A DNA stretch of 64,000 nucleotides, taken from assembly GCA_021776075.1 (NCBI GenBank), contig JAJFGQ010000018.1:1-64000 (forward strand). Direction: 5' to 3'. The translations under genes and the position numbers were made by a program. Positions within the stretch are counted from its first letter, which is position 1, and each line of letters opens with the position of its first letter. The notes under the pieces are model-generated. The model ran no database searches, was not told the DNA's origin, and saw only the letters and a program-made list of their open reading frames with translations. Below are positions 7,991 to 16,197 of the stretch, piece after piece. Origin of the DNA: Alphaproteobacteria bacterium (GTDB lineage Bacteria > Pseudomonadota > Alphaproteobacteria > Micavibrionales > Micavibrionaceae).

Positions 7991-8096
7991 CCCCTTTCCA
8001 AACACGGGAGGCTGCTGCGTTTCCACACACAACCCCGGCTTAAGGCCCATATCCCGTAGTGTAGAGAGGACTTAGGGTCCGGAAGCTCGGAGTAAT
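7991..8096 (-). promoter_or_regulatory. Moco riboswitch in the moaA leader
   Basis: Read on the minus strand, the moaA leader contains ACTCCGAGCTTCCGG (8079-8093) at its 5' side. At its 3' side it has GCCTCCCGT, then TTTGGAAAGGGG (7991-8012). From memory, the E. coli moaA Moco RNA has GCCTCCCGTATCTGGAAAGG at the same place, differing at only two positions. The GGAAAGGGG end is also the ribosome binding site of the GTG start at 7984, so cofactor binding could control translation by hiding it. A GNRA-capped stem (TGTG-GGAAAC-type) precedes the GCCTCCC segment. A covariance-model search has not been done. Confidence 0.8.
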
Positions 8097-8107
8097 TTTA
8101 CGTTCTT

Positions 8108-8113
8108 ATTATA
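8108..8113 (-). promoter_or_regulatory. Predicted -10 element of the moa operon
   Basis: Perfect TATAAT on the minus strand. It predicts a transcription start near 8101, about 117 bases before the moaA GTG, so the riboswitch is entirely within the transcript. The FNR box centre (8142.5) is then 41.5 bases upstream, the classic position for FNR class II activation. Confidence 0.75.
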
Positions 8114-8135
8114 CCGAAGGAGGGTGGCATCTTAA

Positions 8136-8149
8136 TTGATCCGGATCAA
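8136..8149. promoter_or_regulatory. FNR-type operator shared by moaA and the beta-helix gene
   Basis: TTGATCCGGATCAA is a perfect consensus FNR/ANR/FixK site (TTGAT-N4-ATCAA). It is centred 41.5 bases from the predicted moaA transcription start. On the other strand TATGAA at 8171-8176 would place a start near 8183 for the divergent gene at 8245, again about 41 bases from the centre. One site may therefore activate both directions. Confidence 0.88.
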
Positions 8150-8244
8150 GCCGCATGATGCGTCTGTTTTTATGAAACTTGCCAAATTAAAAAAAAGGGA
8201 CATATATATGGGATAATACCATAGGGAATATAGGGATAAGCGAT

Positions 8245-8727
8245 ATGTCAGTAGCCGCAAAGGCAAAAGACACAGGGTGTTTTGATTTTCAGGATGGTGC
8301 CGGTTTGGTAGCGGCGCATCGTCACCTGAACGGGGGCGGTTGGGTTGCTGATACGGCCTGCGTTGCTTCGTCTGTTTATATAGGGCAGCAGGCCCGTGTA
8401 CGCGGTGCTGCCAAAATAAACGAGTCTGTTCGTATCACAGGAGCAGCGGAGATTTCCGGCTGGGCGGTTTTAAATAAAAACGTGATTATACAGGATAATG
8501 CCAAGATCAGCGGACATGCTGTGGTCACCGATGAGGCTATTATTGGCGGGCATGTTTTTGTCGGCGGTCTGGCCGTTGTGAGTGGTATGACGCATTTGAT
8601 GGGTGCAGAGATATTATTCGACACAAAGCATTGTTTGCAGTGCCCGGTTATGTTGAATGAAAATTACGGCAGCATGCATAATTGCCCTTGCCTCACTTGC
8701 TTGCGGGCTTTGAAACAAGACATATAG
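8245..8727 (+). CDS. Hexapeptide-repeat left-handed beta-helix protein with Cys-rich tail
   Basis: A 160-residue protein, cytoplasmic by appearance. Residues about 35-120 consist of imperfect hexapeptide repeats (AVLNKNVIIQDNAKISGHAV and similar) that build a left-handed beta-helix, as in YdcK-like and polymer-forming proteins. The last 35 residues carry five cysteines, Cys130-x2-Cys133 and Cys147-x-Cys149-x2-Cys152, a possible metal site. It is divergent from moaA across a shared FNR box and convergent with the nar operon, ending ten bases from ppiC, so an anaerobic or nitrate-linked role is likely. Acyltransferase activity is not supported, since no catalytic His context is clear. Confidence 0.82.
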   Translation: MSVAAKAKDTGCFDFQDGAGLVAAHRHLNGGGWVADTACVASSVYIGQQARVRGAAKINESVRITGAAEISGWAVLNKNVIIQDNAKISGHAVVTDEAIIGGHVFVGGLAVVSGMTHLMGAEILFDTKHCLQCPVMLNENYGSMHNCPCLTCLRALKQDI

Positions 8728-8736
8728 AGCCATTTA

Positions 8737-9498
8737 TCATTGCATCAGAGGTGTTTCAGCCGCGTTGAGTGTCAGGCCGTTTATCTCGGCTTTTTGAATG
8801 AGTATCTGGATATAGTGATTGACTGCGCGCTGCCACGAGCTCTGGCGTAAATAGTCCCGAATCCATTTTTCCACGGCCTCAAGGGGAAGGCGTTCGCCCG
8901 TGCTGCATTCATGGACTTTAATGATATGGAAGCCAAATTGTGTTTCGACAGGCGTTGTACTGATTTCTTCTTTTTTCATTTGAAATAGAGCGCTTTCAAA
9001 ATCCTCTGTCGTTTGCCCCTTTGAAACCTGCCCCATAAAACCGCCATCAGCTGCCGAGGTGCAGGCCGAATGTTTTTTGGCCATGTCTGCAAAACATTCC
9101 GGCGTTTTTTTGATTTTAAGAAGAATATCTTCTGCTTTTTTCTGTGCTGTTTCCCCCGCCTTGAAAAGGATATGGGAGATTTCAAAGAGCGGTGATGTTT
9201 GAAAATGTTTCTTATTTTGTTCGTAATAGCGTTTGCAGGTTTTTTTATCCGGTTCCGGAATTTCGATCTCTTTTTCCAGTAAGGTTTCTATCGTTGTTTC
9301 TTCCGTCTCCCCATGAATCTTCTTTTGCCGGGCTTCCTGTAATAAGAGTTCACGGATGACGAGGGCCTGCATAGCGTCTTGCTTTGCTGAAGGGAGGTTC
9401 TCGGACGGGTGGTGCTGCACCTCTTCGTTAATTTGCGTTTGTGTAATAGGCGCGCCGTTAACCGTTATGCGCGCTTCTTCTGTGGTGGTTGTATCCAT
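8737..9498 (-). CDS. PpiC-type (parvulin) peptidyl-prolyl isomerase of the nar operon
   Basis: Last gene of the nitrate reductase operon, overlapping narI by one base. The 253-residue protein has an N-terminal helical SurA/NifM-like region (residues 1-110) and a parvulin domain (about 112-210) with ISHILFKAG, GGFMGQVSKGQ and FGFHIIKVHE, the usual substrate-pocket segments. No signal peptide is seen, so it should act in the cytoplasm. Similar ppiC genes follow narI in several denitrifiers and are thought to help fold or mature NarGH, as NifM does for NifH; the exact client is unknown. Confidence 0.88.
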   Translation of the reverse strand: MDTTTTEEARITVNGAPITQTQINEEVQHHPSENLPSAKQDAMQALVIRELLLQEARQKKIHGETEETTIETLLEKEIEIPEPDKKTCKRYYEQNKKHFQTSPLFEISHILFKAGETAQKKAEDILLKIKKTPECFADMAKKHSACTSAADGGFMGQVSKGQTTEDFESALFQMKKEEISTTPVETQFGFHIIKVHECSTGERLPLEAVEKWIRDYLRQSSWQRAVNHYIQILIQKAEINGLTLNAAETPLMQ

Positions 9499-10187
9499 TA
9501 TGTCGGCCTCCGTCTGACGATTTGATATTGCTTGCGGAAGAGGTAACCGACCGGAGCGCTTAAAATATGGACCAGACGGGTGAAGGGAAAGATCAGAAAG
9601 AGAAACATGCCCAGTGTCAAATGCAGTTTAAAGACCATATCGACATCACGTACGTACTCTGCTGCGCCGCTGCGGAAGGTGACGATATGCTGTACCCAGT
9701 TCATAAATTTGACCATTTCTTCACCGTCCAGATGGTGCAGAGAGGCCGGGATCGTCAACATGCCAAGTATGAGCTGCGCATAAAGCAAAAGCAAAACGGC
9801 AATATCTGCAAAAGAGCTGTTTTGGCGAATGCGCGGGTCAAACAGGCGGCGGTGAATGAGCAGGGTCAGGCCGATAAAGCAGAAAACACCGGCAACGCCC
9901 CCGGCGACAATGGCTAAAATTTGCTTGGCTCCATGGGATATACCCATGGCTTCAAATAGGGCAATGGGGGTCAGTAGACCGGCGGCGTGGCCGGCAAGAA
10001 TGACAAGAATACCGAGGTGAAACAGGATACTGCCGACAATCAGGCTTTTCCGCCGTAATAGCTGGCTTGATTTGCTGCGCCATGAATAGGGGTCGCGGTC
10101 AAAACGCAGAACACTGCCGATAATCATTATGGCAAGGGAGATGTAAGGGAATATCTGAAACAGGATATAATTGAAATCCAGTGTCAT
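9498..10187 (-). CDS. narI: Respiratory nitrate reductase gamma subunit (cytochrome b)
   Basis: The diheme membrane subunit that oxidises quinol at the periplasmic side and passes electrons to NarH. The 229-residue protein has five hydrophobic spans. Candidate heme-ligand histidines are in FHLGILVILAGHAAG on helix 2 and KLHLTLGM plus TRLVHILSAP on helix 5, matching the family. It overlaps narJ by four bases and ppiC by one, so translation is coupled through the operon. Confidence 0.94.
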   Translation of the reverse strand: MTLDFNYILFQIFPYISLAIMIIGSVLRFDRDPYSWRSKSSQLLRRKSLIVGSILFHLGILVILAGHAAGLLTPIALFEAMGISHGAKQILAIVAGGVAGVFCFIGLTLLIHRRLFDPRIRQNSSFADIAVLLLLYAQLILGMLTIPASLHHLDGEEMVKFMNWVQHIVTFRSGAAEYVRDVDMVFKLHLTLGMFLFLIFPFTRLVHILSAPVGYLFRKQYQIVRRRPT

Positions 10188-10897
10188 GGTGCGGTCTCCT
10201 CTTTTATCAATTCATCGTCTTCCATGCGGGCGAGAATATCGTGAGCTTTTGGGCAATCGCCACCACCACCGGAAGGCGGTGTTTCCAGTGCAAATTGTTC
10301 TTCCCAGATGTTATCAATCTCTTCCGGCGTTTGTGCCAACCCTGAGGCTTCGGCCAGTGCTTTTTCAATGGCTTTGGGATCGGGCTTGCATTGCGCGGCA
10401 CTTTCCAGAGCCTTGAACAGGAAGGCATAAGGGCTTTCCCGTTGTTCCAGTCGTGCGCCGATAGCGGCGGTGACATTAATGATTTCCGCTACATTTTCCT
10501 GCGCTTTATCGACAGGCAAACAGGACAGGTACTCCAGAAAAGCGGGAAGATAGTCCGGGGTTTCATCGGTACAAATTTGCAATCCTGCTTCGGTATAGAG
10601 CATACCCAGATCAACCAGAGCCTGTCCCCTGTCTCGTGAATCGCCGTGTATATGTTCGAATAAATGTAGCGATAGAGAGGGTGTGCGATCAAAGAGAGCC
10701 ACGTAGTCCTCCTGTAGATCCATTAAATCCTGCGTCTGCATGTGTTTTATAAATTCACAGACAGACAAATATGATTCTTTTGCAATCCAGTCTTCCTGCT
10801 CCAGAATCTTTTTCATTTCCGGCAGGGCCTCTAGCAAGTCCATCCGTGGATAGCTGAGCAAAAGAGAAAGTATTTTTAGTGTTTTCATGCCGGTCAC
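10184..10897 (-). CDS. narJ: Nitrate reductase molybdenum cofactor assembly chaperone
   Basis: A private chaperone that binds apo-NarG, allows insertion of the molybdenum cofactor and FS0 cluster, and controls docking to NarI; it is absent from the final enzyme. The 237-residue all-helical protein belongs to the TorD/NarJ family, with the segments LSLLLSYPRMDLLEALPEM, YVALFDRTPSLSLHLFEHIHG and RGQALVDLG. The start overlaps narH by four bases. Confidence 0.93.
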   Translation of the reverse strand: MTGMKTLKILSLLLSYPRMDLLEALPEMKKILEQEDWIAKESYLSVCEFIKHMQTQDLMDLQEDYVALFDRTPSLSLHLFEHIHGDSRDRGQALVDLGMLYTEAGLQICTDETPDYLPAFLEYLSCLPVDKAQENVAEIINVTAAIGARLEQRESPYAFLFKALESAAQCKPDPKAIEKALAEASGLAQTPEEIDNIWEEQFALETPPSGGGGDCPKAHDILARMEDDELIKEETAP

Positions 10898-12459
10898 TCT
10901 GCCTTTGTGAATAACGTGTTGATCCGGTTATCTTTCCGGGAGGAGGCTTTTCCGCCATAGGGAATGTCGGATTCAAAGATTTCGGTTTTGTTATTGCTGT
11001 GTGAGGAGCAGCCATTACCGAATGAAAAGCCGCAGGAACCGCGTTCGCCATAAGCATCCATCGTTTCTTCCTTATGGCCCGTGGGAATGACATAGCGGTC
11101 TTCATAGTTGGCAATGGCCATGTAACGATACATTTCCTCAACCATTTCTTTGGTCAGGCCGGTTTTATCGAGCACAACCGTGTCTTCTTTGCCTTCAACG
11201 TGACGGCTGCGCATGAAATGGCGCATGGCCATCATCCGTTCCAATGACTGTATGACCGGCTCTTCTTTACCTGCCGTGAGCAGATTGGCCAGATATTTCA
11301 CAGGAATACGTAAGGAGCGCACATCAGGCAACAGGCCGTCTTTGAGCTCCAATACGCCGTTTTCAGCGGCATTTTGAACGGGGCTAAGCGGTGGAATATA
11401 CCAAACCATCGGCAGGGTTCTGTATTCCGGGTGCAATGGCAGTGCGACCTTCCATTCCTTCGTCATTTTATAGACCGGAGACTTTCGGGCTGCTTCCATC
11501 CAGTTATCGGGAATACCGTCTTTTCTGGCCTGCTCAATAATCTCGGGATCGTTGGGGTCGAGGAAAATATCCATCTGAGCTTCATACAGGTCTTCTGTAT
11601 TTTCAACGCTGGCGGCTTCTTCAATCCGGTCGGCATCATAGAGCATAACACCCAGATAACGGATGCGGCCCACACAGGTTTCAGAACAAACCGTCGGCTC
11701 TCCGTTTTCAATGCGCGGATAGCAGAAGGTACATTTTTCGGCCTTGCCGGATTTCCAGTTATAATAGATTTTTTTGTACGGACAGCCGCTAATGCACATC
11801 CGCCAGCCCCGGCATTTATCCTGATCGACCAGAACAATACCGTCTTCTTCGCGTTTATAAATTGAACCGGAAGGGCAGGCCGCAACACAGGCCGGGTTCA
11901 GGCAGTGTTCGCACAGGCGCGGCAGGTACATCATAAAAGTATTTTCGAATTGCCCGTAAATTTCTTTTTCCATGTCGTCGAAATTTTTATCGCGTTTGCG
12001 GGATTCAAATTTTGTGCCGAGAAGCTCTTCCCAGTTAGGCCCCCACTCGATCTTCTCCATGCGCTTGCCTGTTATCAGGGAGCGGGGGCGTGCAACAGGC
12101 GGTGCTTTTGATTCTTTTGCCGTGTGAAGGTGATCATAATCGAATGTAAAAGGCTCGTAATAATCGTCAATTTGAGGCATATCGGGATTGGCAAAAATTT
12201 TAGCCAGAACACGCCATTTTCCGCCTATTTTAGGATATATCTTGCCGTTGGGTTTGCGTTCCCAGCCGCCCTTCCATTTATCCTGATTTTCCCATTCTTT
12301 GGGATACCCGATACCCGGTTTGGTTTCTACATTATTGAACCAGGCATATTCCATGCCTTCGCGGGAGGTCCACACATTTTTGCAGGTGACAGAACAGGTA
12401 TGGCAGCCGATGCATTTATCCAGATTAAGTACTTTTCCGATTTGCGCCCGTATTTTCAT
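10894..12459 (-). CDS. narH: Respiratory nitrate reductase beta subunit (Fe-S)
   Basis: Carries four iron-sulfur clusters linking NarI hemes to NarG. The four Cys groups are visible: CIGCHTCSVTC near residue 16, CEHCLNPACVAACP, CRGWRMCISGCP and CTFCYPR with CSETC. In the third group a Trp replaces a Cys (CRGWRMC), the hallmark of the [3Fe-4S] cluster in NarH. Length (521) is normal. It overlaps narG and narJ by four bases each and works at the cytoplasmic membrane face. Confidence 0.95.
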   Translation of the reverse strand: MKIRAQIGKVLNLDKCIGCHTCSVTCKNVWTSREGMEYAWFNNVETKPGIGYPKEWENQDKWKGGWERKPNGKIYPKIGGKWRVLAKIFANPDMPQIDDYYEPFTFDYDHLHTAKESKAPPVARPRSLITGKRMEKIEWGPNWEELLGTKFESRKRDKNFDDMEKEIYGQFENTFMMYLPRLCEHCLNPACVAACPSGSIYKREEDGIVLVDQDKCRGWRMCISGCPYKKIYYNWKSGKAEKCTFCYPRIENGEPTVCSETCVGRIRYLGVMLYDADRIEEAASVENTEDLYEAQMDIFLDPNDPEIIEQARKDGIPDNWMEAARKSPVYKMTKEWKVALPLHPEYRTLPMVWYIPPLSPVQNAAENGVLELKDGLLPDVRSLRIPVKYLANLLTAGKEEPVIQSLERMMAMRHFMRSRHVEGKEDTVVLDKTGLTKEMVEEMYRYMAIANYEDRYVIPTGHKEETMDAYGERGSCGFSFGNGCSSHSNNKTEIFESDIPYGGKASSRKDNRINTLFTKAE

Positions 12460-15400
12460 TCTGCTGCCTCCAGATCGCCTTCCAGCCAGTCAACTTTAGC
12501 CATTTTCCTGACAACGACGAATTCATCGCGGTTGGAACCGACCGTACCGTAATAATTAAACCCGTATGATTGCTGGGCGTAGCCGCCGATCATATGGGTG
12601 GGTTTGAGTGTGGTTCGTGTCACCGAATTGTGGATGCCGCCCCGGCTTCCTGTAATTTCGCTGCCCGGCATATTCACGATTTTCTCCTGCGCATGATACA
12701 TCATGAGTATTCCTTCTGTAATACGCTGGCTGACCACGGCGCGGGCGACCAGAGCACCGTTGCTGTTAAAGGCTTCGACCCAGTCATTGTCTTCGATTCC
12801 TATTTTTTTTGCGTCAATTTCGCTCAACCATATAATCGGTCCGCCGCGTGATAAGGTGAGCATAAGCAAATTATCCGTATAGGTGCTGTGAATGCCCCAT
12901 TTCTGGTGTGGCGTAATAAAATTCAGAACCAATTGCTTGTTGCCGTTATCGTGTGTAGCCATCATGTCTTTGACCGTGCGGGTATTGATCGGCGGTTTGT
13001 ATGATACAAGTGTCTCGCCAAAGGCCCGCATCCACGGGTGATCCTGATAAAGCTGTTGCCGTCCGGTCAAAGTACGCCACGGAATGAACTCATGGACATT
13101 GGTGTATCCGGCGGTATAGCTCACATGCTCGGATTCAATGCCGCTCCATGTCGGAGAGCTGATAATTTTGCGCGGTTGGGCCTGCACATCACGGAATCGG
13201 ATTTTTTCATCTTCTTTAGGGCGGGCGAGATGGGTATGATCCCGGCCTGTAATTTTCCCCAGGGCTTCCCATGATTTAACAGCGACTTCGCCATTGGTTT
13301 CCGGCGCCAGTGAAAGGATAACCTCACAGGCATCAATATCGGTTTCAATTTTGGCGCGCCCCTCATGCTCGCCATTGAGCTGTTTTAGAAAGGCAACTTC
13401 GCGATCGGTGTTCCAGCCGATGCCTTTGCCGCCATTGCCGAGTTTTTCCAATAAGGGACCCAGTGTGGTGAAGCGTTCGTAAATCGCCGGATAATCTCGT
13501 TCCACGACCTTCATGGCGGGCATGGTCAGGCCGGGAACGGCCTCGCATTCGCCTTTTTTCCAGTCTTTCACATCAATGGGCTGTGCTAGTTCCCCCGGTG
13601 TATCATGTTGGATCGGCGTTAAAACAAGCTCTTTCTCCACACCCAGATGGCCGGGGACAAGTTCAGAGACTTTTTTTGCCAGTCCTTTGTAAATATCCCA
13701 GTCCGAACGGCTTTGCCAGACCGGATCAATGGCGGCTGACAAAGGATGAATAAAGGGATGCATGTCAGAGGTGTTCAGATCATGTTTTTCATACCAGCTT
13801 GCTGTCGGCAAAACGATGTCCGAATACAGGCAGGTCGTGGACATACGAAAATCCAGCGTGACCAGCAGATCAAGCTTGCCTTCCGGGGCTTCGTCATGCC
13901 AGACAACTTCCGTTGAGTCGCGTTTTCCTTCCTTTCCCAAATCCTTGCCCTGTACGCCGTGTTGCGTGCCCAGCAGGTGCTTGAGGAAATATTCATGCCC
14001 TTTGCCGGAAGAGCCGAGCAAATTAGAGCGCCAGACAAACATGTTGCGCGGCCAGTTGGCCGGGTCATCAGGATCTTCGCAGGATAGCTGCAAATCACCG
14101 GACTTCAGTTGAGAAACGGTATAGTCAACCGGGTCTTTGCCTTGTTCTTCCGCCTGTTTCACAATATCAAACGGGTTGGTTTTCATTTGCGGAGCGGAAG
14201 GAAGCCAGCCCATACGCTCGGACCGGATATTGCAATCAATCAAGGTCCCTTCCCAATCTTTTTTATTCGCCAGCGGGGAAAGGATTTCCTCCAGTTTCAG
14301 GCTTTCATAACGCCACTGGTCTGTATGGGCGTAGAAAAAGGAGGTGCTGTTTTGTTGCCGTGGGGGACGGGTCCAGTCCAGCGCAAAGGCCAGCGGTAGC
14401 CAGCCCGTTTGCGGGCGCAGTTTTTCCTGTCCCACGTAATGCGCCCAACCGCCACCGGATTGACCGACACAGCCGCACATCACAAGCATATTGATGCAGG
14501 CGCGGTAGTTCATGTCCATGTGATACCAGTGATTCATCGCCGCACCGATGATGATCATCGATTTGCCCTTGGTCTTTTCGGCATTATCGGCAAAGGCACG
14601 GGCGACCTGAATGACTTTGGAAGGATCGACGCCGGTGATTTTTTCCTGCCATGCCGGTGTATAGGGAACATTATCATCGTAACTGGAGGCAACATGTTTT
14701 CCCCCCAGTCCGCGATCTACACCGTAATTGGCGCAGAGTAGGTCGAAAACCGTAACAACCGGCATTTTCCCGTCTTTAAGATTGAGGGTCTTAACGGGAA
14801 GATTGCGAAGCAAAACGTCTTCCTGCTCATTATTTTGAAAATGCTCATGTTCTATGCCGCCGAAATAAGGGAAAGCGACAGGCAGGATTTCATCGTGACT
14901 ATCCAGAAAGGATTTTTGAAGCTTTGTTTCTTTGCCGCTTTTTGAATCGGCAGGAACGATATTCCATTTGCCTTCTTCGCCCCAGCGGAAGCCGATGGAG
15001 CCGTTTGGAGCAATGACATTGCCGCTATTTTCATCAAAGGCGACCGTTTTCCAGTCCGGGTTATTGTCTTCGCCCAGCGCATCATCAAAATCGGAAGCGC
15101 GGAGCATCCGGCCCGGTACATATCGTCCATCCTGTTCTTCAAGCATGACGAGGAAGGGCATATCGGTATAGGTGCGGGCATATTCGTCAAAATAGGCGCA
15201 CTCTTTATCAACATGGAACTCTTTCAGGATGACGTGGCCCATGGCCATACCGAGGGCGGCATCTGTGCCCTGTTTCGGGTTCAGCCATATATCGGCGAAT
15301 TTAGAGGCTTCGGAATAATCCGGACAAACTGTAACGGTTTGCGCGCCCTTATAGCGCACTTCTGTCATAAAATGGGAGTCCGGCGTGCGCGTTTGCGGCA

Positions 15401-16169
15401 CGTTCGATCCCCACATCATGATGAAACTGGAATTGTACCAGTCCGCGCTTTCCGGCACGTCAGTTTGCTCACCCCATGTTTGCGGAGAGGCCGGCGGCAA
15501 ATCGCAATACCAGTCGTAAAAACTCATACAGGTGCCGCCCATTAAAGACAAATAGCGCGATCCGGCAGCGTAGGACACCATCGACATAGCGGGAATGGGG
15601 GAGAAACCAATGATACGATCCGGCCCGTGTTGTTTCGCCGTGTATATATTGGCGGCGGCTATTATTTCGTTCACTTCATCCCAGTCGGCACGAACAAAAC
15701 CACCATGCCCGCGCACTTTTTGATAGTCAGAGCGCTTGGCGTCATCGGCCTGAATAGCGGCCCAGGCATTAACCGGGTCAGTATTCTTTTCTTTTTCCTG
15801 CCGCCATGTTTTAAGAAGTCGTTTGCGGATCAACGGGTATTTCAGGCGGTTAGCACTGTAGATATACCAGCTATAGCTTGCGCCCCGTGAGCAGCCGCGC
15901 GGTTCGTGGTTTGGCATATCCGGCCGTGTGCGCGGATAATCCGTTTGCTGCGTTTCCCATGTGACAAGCCCGTTTTTGACGTAAATTTTCCAGCTACAGG
16001 AGCCGGTGCAGTTCACACCGTGCGTAGACCGGACAATCTTGTCATGGGCCCACCGTCCACGATAAGCGTCTTCCCATTTACGGTTTTCATTTGTGGTTAC
16101 GCCATGCCCGTCGGAGAAGTTTTCTTTCTCCTGCTTGAAGAACATGAGGCGGTCAAGAAAGTAGCTCAT
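12456..16169 (-). CDS. narG: Respiratory nitrate reductase alpha subunit
   Basis: Catalytic Mo-bis-MGD subunit reducing nitrate to nitrite in the cytoplasm, 1237 residues, full length. The N-terminus has the vestigial leader-like MSYFLDRLMFFKQ and the FS0 ligands in THGVNCTGSCSWKIYVKNG (His plus Cys) and PRGCSRGASYSWY. The molybdenum-ligand Asp lies in FYDWYCDLPPASPQTWGEQT. The C-terminal dinucleotide-binding domain (NKQLVLNFITPHQKWGIHST and following) is intact. The gene starts 28 bases after narK2 ends and overlaps narH by four bases, so it is probably transcribed from the narK1 promoter with its FNR box. Confidence 0.96.
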   Translation of the reverse strand: MSYFLDRLMFFKQEKENFSDGHGVTTNENRKWEDAYRGRWAHDKIVRSTHGVNCTGSCSWKIYVKNGLVTWETQQTDYPRTRPDMPNHEPRGCSRGASYSWYIYSANRLKYPLIRKRLLKTWRQEKEKNTDPVNAWAAIQADDAKRSDYQKVRGHGGFVRADWDEVNEIIAAANIYTAKQHGPDRIIGFSPIPAMSMVSYAAGSRYLSLMGGTCMSFYDWYCDLPPASPQTWGEQTDVPESADWYNSSFIMMWGSNVPQTRTPDSHFMTEVRYKGAQTVTVCPDYSEASKFADIWLNPKQGTDAALGMAMGHVILKEFHVDKECAYFDEYARTYTDMPFLVMLEEQDGRYVPGRMLRASDFDDALGEDNNPDWKTVAFDENSGNVIAPNGSIGFRWGEEGKWNIVPADSKSGKETKLQKSFLDSHDEILPVAFPYFGGIEHEHFQNNEQEDVLLRNLPVKTLNLKDGKMPVVTVFDLLCANYGVDRGLGGKHVASSYDDNVPYTPAWQEKITGVDPSKVIQVARAFADNAEKTKGKSMIIIGAAMNHWYHMDMNYRACINMLVMCGCVGQSGGGWAHYVGQEKLRPQTGWLPLAFALDWTRPPRQQNSTSFFYAHTDQWRYESLKLEEILSPLANKKDWEGTLIDCNIRSERMGWLPSAPQMKTNPFDIVKQAEEQGKDPVDYTVSQLKSGDLQLSCEDPDDPANWPRNMFVWRSNLLGSSGKGHEYFLKHLLGTQHGVQGKDLGKEGKRDSTEVVWHDEAPEGKLDLLVTLDFRMSTTCLYSDIVLPTASWYEKHDLNTSDMHPFIHPLSAAIDPVWQSRSDWDIYKGLAKKVSELVPGHLGVEKELVLTPIQHDTPGELAQPIDVKDWKKGECEAVPGLTMPAMKVVERDYPAIYERFTTLGPLLEKLGNGGKGIGWNTDREVAFLKQLNGEHEGRAKIETDIDACEVILSLAPETNGEVAVKSWEALGKITGRDHTHLARPKEDEKIRFRDVQAQPRKIISSPTWSGIESEHVSYTAGYTNVHEFIPWRTLTGRQQLYQDHPWMRAFGETLVSYKPPINTRTVKDMMATHDNGNKQLVLNFITPHQKWGIHSTYTDNLLMLTLSRGGPIIWLSEIDAKKIGIEDNDWVEAFNSNGALVARAVVSQRITEGILMMYHAQEKIVNMPGSEITGSRGGIHNSVTRTTLKPTHMIGGYAQQSYGFNYYGTVGSNRDEFVVVRKMAKVDWLEGDLEAAE

Positions 16170-16197
16170 TTTTTGTCTTTCCTTGTTTTACTCGTCT

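Noticed and set aside
9567-9917. Plus-strand open frame of 116 codons opposite narI
   Set aside because: It is the complement of a clearly recognised gene and lacks any domain; antisense artefact.
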